Source: Methanosarcinaceae archaeon (GTDB lineage: Archaea; Halobacteriota; Methanosarcinia; Methanosarcinales; Methanosarcinaceae). Taken from it: a stretch of 10,821 nucleotides of DNA. Of this stretch, positions 4,645 through 10,821 are shown in pieces. The first letter of the stretch is position 1. Each line of letters begins with the position of its first letter. The position numbers and the translations under genes were made by a program. Location: positions 1 to 10,821 of the forward strand of contig JAUWBW010000047.1 in NCBI GenBank assembly GCA_030609665.1, written 5' to 3'. A model generated the notes under the pieces. It saw only the letters and a list, made by a program, of their open reading frames with translations. It was not told the DNA's origin and made no database searches.

Positions 4645-6495
4645 ATGCAAAAAAAACATGTTGCTATATTTTCCTGTATGTTCATGATATTGCAATTTGT
4701 ATTAGTTTACGATAGCAGCGCTCAGGCATCCCCTACGTTGAATAACTCAACAATTGGTATGCCAGTGGTAAATTTATCGTCATCGCAACAAGGATTTAAT
4801 GAAACTGTAGATGACAACAATTCAATTAATGAAACGGTGCCAATTACCACCAATATACTGCAAATTGACAATAAGACTGCATCGAATAGTTCAATGAAGC
4901 GATCTGATGCGGTTTTGTCAAATAACAGAACGAGTGACCAGATCATTGTAGCTTATGATCCTATAAAGAAAAATGTCATCATTAAAAATCAAAACCCAAT
5001 TTCACCAATTCCCGATAATCTAAATAAAATAAACGTTTCACGTGTCAACATTATCAATGGGAGAAACACCAAACCACTTGGACACATGAAAAATAATGGA
5101 ATGTCCGGTCAAGTATTACAAATGGTCAAAAACAAGATGGGGGTCAATATTAGTGACAATTGTTCACAGATTGAATTTGAACTTGATGATATTGACCGAC
5201 TCCTCAGCAATGATACCATAAAAACAGTGTTAGATCAATACAACATCACCCGGGACACATCCAATGTTTCCATTACACAACATAATGTCAGTGATAGTGT
5301 AATTGTAAATCTTAACAATAAATTGGACGGTACATGGTATCGACTCACAGCTGTTGTGCCGGAAGATAGGGAAATTGGGGAAATTATTGTGAGATATGAC
5401 GACGGGTCTACCAGAGTTATAACCGATTGGACAAGAAATGGAACTACTGTATGGTTCTATGATGACCCTGCATCGGTCTATGAGATCACCACATTTAAAA
5501 ACACAACAAGCGATGCAACAGAGCAAACGATCACGTTTCCGGCAGGCGGAGGTTCGAACGGCACAATTGTGATAGAAGTTCCCCGCAGTGCAAATATTAT
5601 AGACATGAAATTTGACATAAACACCTCAGATACACTGACACATCTCAGCCTGGATGTAGGCTCTAACGGGGGCATTGAATGGGGGCCCATAAATTTCAGT
5701 TCATCAAACGGCACAGTCACATTGGATAATTCAAATGCCGGACTGACAGATGCCTTGAATGCATTGATCCCGCGAGCAGATGTCAATGCAATTGGTGTAA
5801 ATTATACTTACAATGAGACTTCAAACAACGTAACGATTGAATTGAACTTTTCAGCAGATAGTCAGGGGAGCCTTAAATTATCCAATATTCATATAAATTA
5901 CACACTATGGAGGAACCTATATGGAAATGTAAGTGGAAGCATTGCACTATCTGATGGCACTTATGACCTGAATGTCTGGCCATGGGTCAGTAACGGGGGG
6001 AATGTGTATATGACAGACATTGATTCTACTATAAATTGGTCCGCTCTCAGGGCCATTGGCAAAAAAATAGATGGGAGTGCAGCAACCACAGATTTTTTTG
6101 ACCTGGATCAGATCTGGTATATGCAGCCCGGTGTGAACATTTCAGATGCATTCAGTTCAGACGGAACATATGCATTAGCCACAGCAACATTTACGATCTA
6201 TGGGCATACAGTAGAAAATGTCCCCCTCGTCAATAGTACTGACAGGGGTAACCAGGATGCTATCGCCTCTTCTGATTTTATTACTGGAATACTGTGGGAT
6301 TCGAGCGATGATACGGGGAACAATGAATATGATACTGCAGACAATGAAGATATTGTATTTATCACCTGGATCAATAAAGGCACAACCTCCGCGCTCATCG
6401 GTTCTGCACATGATTATGAGTTTATTGTACCGGCGAATTTCGGTTCGTATAAGGGAGTCGATGACAGGATTGTTTATTATGTGGAACTTAAATGA
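4645..6495 (+). CDS. Large secreted protein; C-terminal domain homologous to the 1951-2646 product
   Basis: The protein has 616 residues with a signal peptide at about 1-28 (cleavage near SAQA). Residues 30-130 are Asn/Ser/Thr-rich and low in complexity. A beta-rich segment at about 215-285 includes the motif LDGTWYRLTAVVP and many aromatic residues. Another beta segment at about 292-420 starts QTITFPAGGGSNGTIVIEVP. The C-terminal domain (about 421-616) opens LYGNVSGSIALSDGTYDL and closes DRIVYYVELK. That domain aligns with the small secreted protein: shared YGNV(T/S)G(T/S)I, DGTY, I-x-W at the equivalent place, HD(F/Y)E(M/F)IVP and a final (F/Y)YVEL. There are many N-glycosylation sequons, no transmembrane helix after the signal peptide, and one mature-chain Cys (C173). 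Start ATG 4645 has AGGATG 7 nt upstream. Family not recognised; an extracellular structural or adhesive role is inferred. Confidence 0.88.
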   Translation: MQKKHVAIFSCMFMILQFVLVYDSSAQASPTLNNSTIGMPVVNLSSSQQGFNETVDDNNSINETVPITTNILQIDNKTASNSSMKRSDAVLSNNRTSDQIIVAYDPIKKNVIIKNQNPISPIPDNLNKINVSRVNIINGRNTKPLGHMKNNGMSGQVLQMVKNKMGVNISDNCSQIEFELDDIDRLLSNDTIKTVLDQYNITRDTSNVSITQHNVSDSVIVNLNNKLDGTWYRLTAVVPEDREIGEIIVRYDDGSTRVITDWTRNGTTVWFYDDPASVYEITTFKNTTSDATEQTITFPAGGGSNGTIVIEVPRSANIIDMKFDINTSDTLTHLSLDVGSNGGIEWGPINFSSSNGTVTLDNSNAGLTDALNALIPRADVNAIGVNYTYNETSNNVTIELNFSADSQGSLKLSNIHINYTLWRNLYGNVSGSIALSDGTYDLNVWPWVSNGGNVYMTDIDSTINWSALRAIGKKIDGSAATTDFFDLDQIWYMQPGVNISDAFSSDGTYALATATFTIYGHTVENVPLVNSTDRGNQDAIASSDFITGILWDSSDDTGNNEYDTADNEDIVFITWINKGTTSALIGSAHDYEFIVPANFGSYKGVDDRIVYYVELK

Positions 6496-6866
6496 GATTA
6501 TGGAACTTCACCAGTCTCCGAATGTTAAAACCGGGCTGTCAAATCTTTTGGTATTAGAAGATTTTCAGACAGCATATTCGCGGACCGTAATAACAGCATC
6601 TGCGGTCGATTATCATTAAATTCATTATAGTAAAGAACCACATAATGTTAACTAATATCATGCAAATTCCAATGAGTTGCAATATAAAATCACAGAGGTA
6701 CACGGATGTCACCTAAAATCTGTGTCTAAAAAATAACTGGAAAATAGGATCGTACCAACATGAATATAGAGTATTTTGTGCGTTTAACTGTATGAATCCA
6801 TGAAGGTAATCAATACATTTTGATTACAGCATCACGATTCCAAATATGACCTTATGGTAACCTGAT
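6496..6866. other. Intergenic region with small hairpins, no gene seen
   Basis: The 371 bp between the surface cluster and the CheF-like gene hold no credible ORF; a frame at 6218-6619 is a shadow of the surface gene. Besides the hairpin at 6541-6564, CACAG (6691-6695) pairs with CTGTG (6720-6724) around AGGT (6696-6699) with ACCT (6711-6714). GTAATCAA (6806-6813) pairs perfectly with TTGATTAC (6820-6827), 40 bp before the next start codon. GACCG with CGGTC lies near 6582-6610. The 6806-6827 dyad is placed to act as a leader or operator element of the next gene. Confidence 0.5.
6541..6564 (+). terminator. Possible terminator hairpin after the surface-protein cluster
   Basis: AAATCTTTT (6541-6549) pairs with AGAAGATTT (6556-6564), 9 bp with one wobble and a 6-nt loop, 46 bp after the stop codon. 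The following T-run is short, so termination is only tentative. Confidence 0.35.
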
Positions 6867-8111
6867 ATGAAAGAAATGGATATTGAACTTGAACTTGTAT
6901 ATGTACCAGATGTGCCGCACCTTGCTTCTATGCGAAATGTGAGTGGGTTGAAATGGAATAATGGCCTTATCGGAATAACGGCTACGGACATTTGGTTACC
7001 TACTGATGAGGGATTTGAGATAGTTCCCTTAAAATCCATTGAAGTTGTTGGGCGTGAGATGCCTAAATATATAATCAACCAAATACGTAAAATTACCAAG
7101 CACGAAGAAGTATTGGCAATTGATTATAAGAAAAAATCTGTTTTCAGTTCTGCATTCGTATCTTACACCATATTATTTGCAGGCGACTCCAAGAATATTG
7201 CGAAATTATCAAATTATCTCATATCTTTAATTGGTTTTAAAGTTGATGCGACTTTTGCAGATCTAAAACCGGATGAGTCACGCCTATTATGTTTAATCGC
7301 AGCAGGAATGGATGACTTCAGTATGCTAAGTCCAATATTCGATAATAATAAAGAAAAGTTAAACCATGCATTTGTGGTGCTGAAGAAAAAAGTTTTGGTC
7401 GATGACTATGCCTCCACAACCCAACTTGGTTTTGAATATGTGGAACAGATAAAAGGCAAAGAAGGTGGGGTCATTGGTGGTAACGAAAAGGAATTTGAGG
7501 ACGATGATTCAGAGGAATCTGCCTTTGTTACCAATACAGACCCAACAAAAAAAATGAACAAATACCTCTGGGAATATAAGGAATCATCAATTGACGGACT
7601 TGTTGCCACAAGTGAATTATTGCAATGCATCCCAATTGACGATGTTGACGGAGTGGAAATTGAAGATGTGAAATTGGGGACAAAACACTTGCATATCCAT
7701 ACCAAATATGATGCACACATCTACATAGAGCCGGAGGATAAATCAACAATATTCACTTTACGTATTGCGTTGAATAAAAATGAAGACACGCAACTTCGTA
7801 TTTTATGTTCAATGTATTTGGGCATAGCAAAACCGGATGAACTTGCGTACATTGTTAATATGCCCGCATCTCTTCTTGAGTACAAACTGGACTACCTTAA
7901 AGAAAAAGGATACATCCATTCAAACAATAAATTGTCATCCAAAGGCACGGAATTAATTCGGGACATAACATATACAAAAAAAAGTGACGACAAATCGTCA
8001 GAATTTCCGAGCTTATTGGAAAGTATCGAGCATTCCGATAATCCATCGAAATCCTCTATCGAAATGAATGGAACTGAAAACATTAGAAACGATGAATTTA
8101 TGAATAATTGA
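6867..8111 (+). CDS. CheF-like archaeal taxis adaptor protein, paralogue 1
   Basis: The protein has 414 residues with no signal peptide or transmembrane helix, so it is cytoplasmic. An N-terminal beta-rich PH-like region (about 14-125; WNNGLIGITATDIWLP, then EIVPLKSIEVVGREM) is followed by a winged-helix-type region (about 132-195; SRLLCLIAAGMDD...LNHAFVVLKKK...QLGFEYVEQ). After an acidic linker (about 205-230), the same order repeats: a beta region (234-300), then a second helix-turn-helix-like region (305-368). A polar Ser/Lys/Asp-rich tail ends the protein. This pattern resembles CheF, the archaeal protein that connects CheY/CheC/CheD to the archaellum motor, but the identification is from pattern memory, not alignment, and the protein is long for CheF. 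A paralogue lies at 9027-10172. The ATG at 6867 lacks a clear ribosome binding site, and an ATG three codons later is possible. Confidence 0.65.
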   Translation: MKEMDIELELVYVPDVPHLASMRNVSGLKWNNGLIGITATDIWLPTDEGFEIVPLKSIEVVGREMPKYIINQIRKITKHEEVLAIDYKKKSVFSSAFVSYTILFAGDSKNIAKLSNYLISLIGFKVDATFADLKPDESRLLCLIAAGMDDFSMLSPIFDNNKEKLNHAFVVLKKKVLVDDYASTTQLGFEYVEQIKGKEGGVIGGNEKEFEDDDSEESAFVTNTDPTKKMNKYLWEYKESSIDGLVATSELLQCIPIDDVDGVEIEDVKLGTKHLHIHTKYDAHIYIEPEDKSTIFTLRIALNKNEDTQLRILCSMYLGIAKPDELAYIVNMPASLLEYKLDYLKEKGYIHSNNKLSSKGTELIRDITYTKKSDDKSSEFPSLLESIEHSDNPSKSSIEMNGTENIRNDEFMNN

Positions 8112-8151
8112 TTGTCATTTTGCACCATCGTGTTTTAACAAGGTCAATCAA
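8108..8151. terminator. Convergent-gene dyad spanning both stop codons
   Basis: TTGATTG (8108-8114) and CAATCAA (8145-8151) are perfect inverted copies. They contain, respectively, the TGA of the + gene and most of the stop codon of the - gene. The loop is 30 nt and T-rich on + (ATTTT, GTTTT). It may be a shared bidirectional terminator, although the stem is short. Confidence 0.3.
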
Positions 8152-8848
8152 ATATCTGCCCTTCAATGACCTCAATACCATGATCGCCTATCCTGAATAT
8201 GTGCGGTCTCATACTGTGTTTAGTTGCTCTCATCTTTCGCACGCGCAAATATCTCAAAGCATCGGTTTGGCTCAATTTCATACCAAGTTCAACTAATCCA
8301 TCTGCAATATATCCTTCCATACCAATCGTTTCCGCATTCTCGCCCATATAATCGTGTTTTTCCAAAATAACAAATGAGGTCATGCCTTCTCTTCGTATAT
8401 GTTCAAATAATTGGTATATCTTTCTTCTTAATTCGTGTGGCTCAATAGACATTAACGAATACATTGCACCTAGCGAATCAAGAGCGACTGTGGAGAATTT
8501 TTCACCGTATCTTTTCTTATACATTTCAACTGTTTTTGCAATGAAGTCAATTATATCTATTTTTTCATCACTATAATCCATGCGGTAATCACTCATATCA
8601 GCGATCATAAGATTCTTGGATGATTTTATACCCATAGATTCCATGTTTTCAATGTGACTTTGTTTGCTTTGTTCAAGTGTTATATAAAGACCAAACTCAC
8701 CCGATTGCTCAAGATAGTTCGACATCAGGGAATATGTGAAACCTGATTTTACAGTCCCCTCACCACCTGTAATTATAACAACACTTTTTTGCGGTATGTC
8801 AGTGTCAAATATTTTATCAAGTCCAACAATAGAATCTATAAATCTCAT
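8144..8848 (-). CDS. KaiC/RecA-like single-domain ATPase with variant Walker A
   Basis: The protein has 234 residues, the length of a single KaiC domain, as in ArlH and other archaeal KaiC-like proteins. Walker A is GGEGTVKS (28-35): Lys34 and Ser35 are present, but the Gly before Lys is Val. ITLEQS (56-61) is where KaiC carries its catalytic Glu pair, and here only E59 remains. Walker B is STVALD (119-124). The C-terminal RVRKMRATKHS (202-212) matches the K-x-R...H region that senses the neighbour's phosphate in KaiC hexamers. Nucleotide binding is likely; hydrolysis is uncertain. A good ribosome binding site (AGGAGAC, complement of about 8857-8863) lies about 10 nt before the start. It is convergent with the first CheF-like gene and divergent from the second, which suggests a signalling role with them, as ArlH serves the archaellum motor, but this is inference. 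Confidence 0.85.
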   Translation of the reverse strand: MRFIDSIVGLDKIFDTDIPQKSVVIITGGEGTVKSGFTYSLMSNYLEQSGEFGLYITLEQSKQSHIENMESMGIKSSKNLMIADMSDYRMDYSDEKIDIIDFIAKTVEMYKKRYGEKFSTVALDSLGAMYSLMSIEPHELRRKIYQLFEHIRREGMTSFVILEKHDYMGENAETIGMEGYIADGLVELGMKLSQTDALRYLRVRKMRATKHSMRPHIFRIGDHGIEVIEGQIFD

Positions 8849-9026
8849 TATTTTTTGTCTCCTGTATACTTTTATAACACACCATGATTTTAAACTTTAT
8901 TATCCAAAACTTGATACACATATATCACCTATAATATAATTGTATACTATCATTTATAATGTATGAATACGATAAATATATTACTCCAAATCAATAACAT
9001 GTTTTGAAAATAATAGAGGTTTGTCA
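8849..9026. promoter_or_regulatory. Divergent promoter region between KaiC-like and second CheF-like genes
   Basis: The 178 bp are very A+T-rich. On + a TATA-like AAATATAT (8974-8981) would start transcription near 9003, just ahead of AGAGGT (9015-9020). That binding site lies 6 nt before the GTG at 9027 and directly abuts the TTG at 9021, so GTG 9027 is chosen. On - a GTTTAAAATC element (complement of about 8887-8896) fits a start near 8867, ahead of the AGGAG. Shared regulation of the two genes is possible. Confidence 0.5.
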
Positions 9027-10172
9027 GTGGAACATATTGATGATGAAAAAAAAGAAGAGAATAAATTTAATCTGTCATACGTACTTGACGTGTCAAAAGT
9101 TCTCTCTGATAAAAGTTCTGTCGACATAGAATGGTTAAAGGGAGTAATAGAGGTTGCAAATGATAAAATGTGGATTCCGGATGATTCCGGATGGGAAATA
9201 GTTCCATTTAGTTCAATTGAATTGATTGGACGCAAAATGTCGGCTTCAATTGAAACCCAACTAATGCATGCTACGAAATATTCTAATTTTTTAGTTGTTG
9301 ATCACAAAAAAAAATCAATGTTCAGCGGAAGTCACCTGACAGTAACTACGGTATTTGCAGGAGCTGCGGTAGAGATCAGACAATTTAAAAATTATCTTTT
9401 AGAATTACTTGGCTTTAGCGCTAGTGGAACCTGCGATGAACTGGAATCTGAAGAAATCCGTTTGTTATGCCTAATTGAATTTGGGGTGAAAGATGTTGAT
9501 ATGTTACTCCCGATATTTGATAGTAGCCAGATACTGCTAAACCATGCATTCAAGATTTTGAAAAATAAAGAATATGTTGATGAGAATGCGAACATTACAC
9601 CACAAGGATTGGAGTATGTAGAAAACGTAAAGAGTCAGGCCGGGGGAAAACTTGGAAAAGATGTCAACAAGGCATTTGAAAGCGTTACACGCCATTGGAA
9701 AGATGCCCGCAACGCCAAACAAACAAAACCAATGAACAAAGTTGTCTGGAAAAGAGAGCATTCAGCCCTGTTGGGAAAAGTGGCTACTGAAGCATTATGG
9801 CAGTACATACCAATAAAAGACATTAAGGATGTGATAATTGAGGAAAATGATGTAGGAAACCTGCATTTGTATATTAGAACAAAGTCCGGAATGTGCATTG
9901 ATGTTGAACCTCTGGAAAAATCGATTGGTTTTGCACTTTATGGAATGCTGGACAAGAGTGAAGACATGCGTTTTCGCATAATAGATTCAATGTATTTAGG
10001 AATTGTAGATCACAATATTACTGCACATGTGCTTGGAATTGAACTCCCCGTCATTGAACAGGATATAAAAAGTATGGTGGAAGATGATTTGATCGATCCA
10101 GACAATAACATACTGCCAATGGGCATGAATGTGGTAAGGGATAATTTCATGCGTTACAATATCAGTGAATAG
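9027..10172 (+). CDS. CheF-like archaeal taxis adaptor protein, paralogue 2
   Basis: The protein has 381 residues from the GTG at 9027, chosen because AGAGGT is 6 nt upstream of it. It is cytoplasmic, with an acidic/Lys-rich first 15 residues. It follows the same order as the protein at 6867-8111: a beta region with EIVPFSSIELIGRKM, DHKKKSMFSGSH, a helix-turn-helix-like block with IRLLCLIEFGVKD...LLNHAFKILKNK...TPQGLEYVENVK, a basic linker, a second beta region, and a second helix-turn-helix-like block beginning RIIDSMYLGI. By eye the two are closest in the first winged-helix block. The linkers differ sharply in charge: acidic in paralogue 1 and basic here (HWKDARNAKQTKPMNK). This one lacks the long polar C-terminal tail. 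A CheF-type role, linking taxis signals to a motor, is inferred from the general pattern. A general two-winged-helix regulator is the alternative. Confidence 0.65.
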   Translation: MEHIDDEKKEENKFNLSYVLDVSKVLSDKSSVDIEWLKGVIEVANDKMWIPDDSGWEIVPFSSIELIGRKMSASIETQLMHATKYSNFLVVDHKKKSMFSGSHLTVTTVFAGAAVEIRQFKNYLLELLGFSASGTCDELESEEIRLLCLIEFGVKDVDMLLPIFDSSQILLNHAFKILKNKEYVDENANITPQGLEYVENVKSQAGGKLGKDVNKAFESVTRHWKDARNAKQTKPMNKVVWKREHSALLGKVATEALWQYIPIKDIKDVIIEENDVGNLHLYIRTKSGMCIDVEPLEKSIGFALYGMLDKSEDMRFRIIDSMYLGIVDHNITAHVLGIELPVIEQDIKSMVEDDLIDPDNNILPMGMNVVRDNFMRYNISE

Positions 10173-10269
10173 ATCTTAAAAATACGACCAATCGTTGTTG
10201 ATCTCTTCAAAGTTATTATTTTCAGATATATAATTTGAAATTTAAGTTTTAAACTCTGGAGAATTAACT

Positions 10270-10300
10270 CATCCATATTTCATGAATAATATCATGGATG
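10270..10300. terminator. Dyad between convergent genes
   Basis: CATCCAT (10270-10276) pairs with ATGGATG (10294-10300), a 7-bp stem around an AT-rich loop. It overlaps the stop codon of the - gene (10292-10294). A role as terminator for that gene or for the upstream CheF-like gene is possible, but no long T-run follows on either strand. Confidence 0.25.
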
Positions 10301-10582
10301 CTTCTCTTCTCTTAATTTGGATAACATCCTCTTAAATGCCAAAAGCATGAGGATCGCAATCATAAGAGACATTGCATCCTCAAAAAGATGCATAAGCTCA
10401 AATGTTCCAAATTGTGCGAAAAAATGGGATATTCGCCGAACTACCATAAATAAAAATGCATAGACAATTAAATTTAGGGACGCAAGTTCTTCAGGTATCC
10501 TCGTTTTTAGTGCTATTCCATAATACATGGCAATGGACATAATGATAATAGATGTTATCCCAAATATATTAACATTTGCCAA
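10292..10582 (-). CDS. Small three-helix membrane protein, family not recognised
   Basis: The protein has 96 residues from a TTG at 10582. There is no in-frame ATG or GTG before the upstream stop codon (10598-10600), and no ribosome binding site is visible, so the start is uncertain; an ATG at residue 15 is the next choice. Three hydrophobic segments are seen at about 6-25, 36-53 and 63-83, ending in a basic tail (FKRMLSKLREEKHP) that should be cytoplasmic. Polar residues sit at or within the membrane segments: VVRRISHFF (R49, R50, H53) and HLFEDAMSL (H65, E68, D69). Such a pattern suggests ligand, proton or metal binding, or helix packing in a complex, rather than a simple anchor. It is convergent with the CheF-like gene and divergent from the helicase gene. 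No functional link is shown. Confidence 0.65.
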   Translation of the reverse strand: MANVNIFGITSIIIMSIAMYYGIALKTRIPEELASLNLIVYAFLFMVVRRISHFFAQFGTFELMHLFEDAMSLMIAILMLLAFKRMLSKLREEKHP

Positions 10583-10601
10583 GCGGGGTGAAAGTATTCA
10601 T

Positions 10602-10609
10602 TTTAAAAA
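10602..10609 (+). promoter_or_regulatory. TATA-like element before the helicase gene
   Basis: TTTAAAAA, with further AT-rich sequence after it, fits a transcript start around 10630-10637. This is close to an ATG at 10637, which is in frame with the helicase, so a leaderless start five codons earlier is possible. Confidence 0.35.
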
Positions 10610-10651
10610 AGTACTTATTAAATCGTGATAGTACGTATGCTGGAATCTACA

Positions 10652-10821
10652 ATGAAAATAAAATCCCTCGACATGTCGGAAAATATTATCCAATTCTATC
10701 TGGACTCCGGCATCAAAGAACTCTATCCCCCGCAAGCCGAAGCAATCGAGAAAGGACTCCTGTCCAACAAAAACATCCTTGCTGCAATTCCCACAGCGTC
10801 CGGCAAGACGCTTCTTGCAGA
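10652..10821 (+). CDS. hel308: Hel308-type Ski2-like DNA helicase, N-terminal part (3' truncated by window edge)
   Basis: Fifty-six complete codons are visible before the window ends. The N-terminus MKIKSLDMSENIIQFY matches the usual Hel308 start. LYPPQAEAI contains the Q-motif glutamine (Q28) that contacts adenine, and AAIPTASGKT (44-53) is motif I (Walker A), with K52 binding the ATP phosphates. Hel308 is an archaeal 3'-to-5' superfamily 2 helicase acting at stalled replication forks. The start at 10652 is chosen for agreement with the family, with a GGA about 7-9 nt upstream. The ATG at 10637 would add MLEST. The RecA-like core, winged helix and ratchet domains lie beyond the window. Confidence 0.9.
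   Translation, partial: MKIKSLDMSENIIQFYLDSGIKELYPPQAEAIEKGLLSNKNILAAIPTASGKTLLA

Noticed and set aside
6218..6619. 133-codon + frame overlapping the end of the large surface-protein gene
   Set aside because: Mostly an out-of-frame shadow of a well supported gene, with no domain in the extra 3' part.
9021..9026. TTG at 9021 as start of the second CheF-like gene
   Set aside because: The AGAGGT binding site would touch the start codon; GTG at 9027 has normal spacing.

Overview
The window looks like euryarchaeal, probably methanogen-type (Methanomicrobia or Methanosarcinales relative), chromosomal DNA of low to moderate G+C. The grounds are: a Hel308-type helicase start at the right edge, two proteins resembling the archaeal-only taxis adaptor CheF, a KaiC/RecA-like single-domain ATPase, TATA-rich intergenic regions, and secreted proteins rich in N-glycosylation sequons. 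The genus cannot be named from the sequence alone.

Layout. (1) 2-829: C-terminal half of a sensor histidine kinase that begins outside the window. (2) 830-1950: about 1.1 kb without a convincing gene but full of structure: a 90-bp imperfect direct repeat, a long nested inverted repeat (1281-1398), three copies of a 13-mer, a hairpin followed by T10, a hairpin-rich and relatively G+C-rich stretch ending in T7 (candidate ncRNA, 1542-1780), and a palindrome-rich promoter. (3) 1951-6495: a cell-surface cluster of three same-strand genes. A small secreted protein (1951-2646), a membrane-anchored extracellular protein with a three-fold cell-wall-binding-like repeat and a C-terminal transmembrane helix (2726-4429), and a 616-residue secreted protein (4645-6495) whose last ~195 residues are homologous to the small secreted protein. 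A terminator separates the first two, and a hairpin-bearing leader precedes the third. (4) 6867-10172: two paralogous CheF-like proteins on + with a KaiC-like ATPase between them on -, convergent with the first and divergent from the second. (5) 10292-10582 (-): a small three-helix membrane protein. (6) 10652-end: start of the Hel308-like helicase.

How the parts may work together. The surface cluster reads as a secretion and anchoring unit: two exported proteins with one shared terminal domain and one membrane-tethered protein that could hold or organise them. The CheF/KaiC pair suggests a signalling or motility-adaptor module outside a classical che/arl operon, since no CheA, CheY or archaellin gene is visible here. 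The partial histidine kinase could in principle feed either module, but nothing in the sequence links them beyond proximity. The most unusual material is the structured gene-free stretch upstream of the surface cluster and the shared-domain surface proteins themselves.
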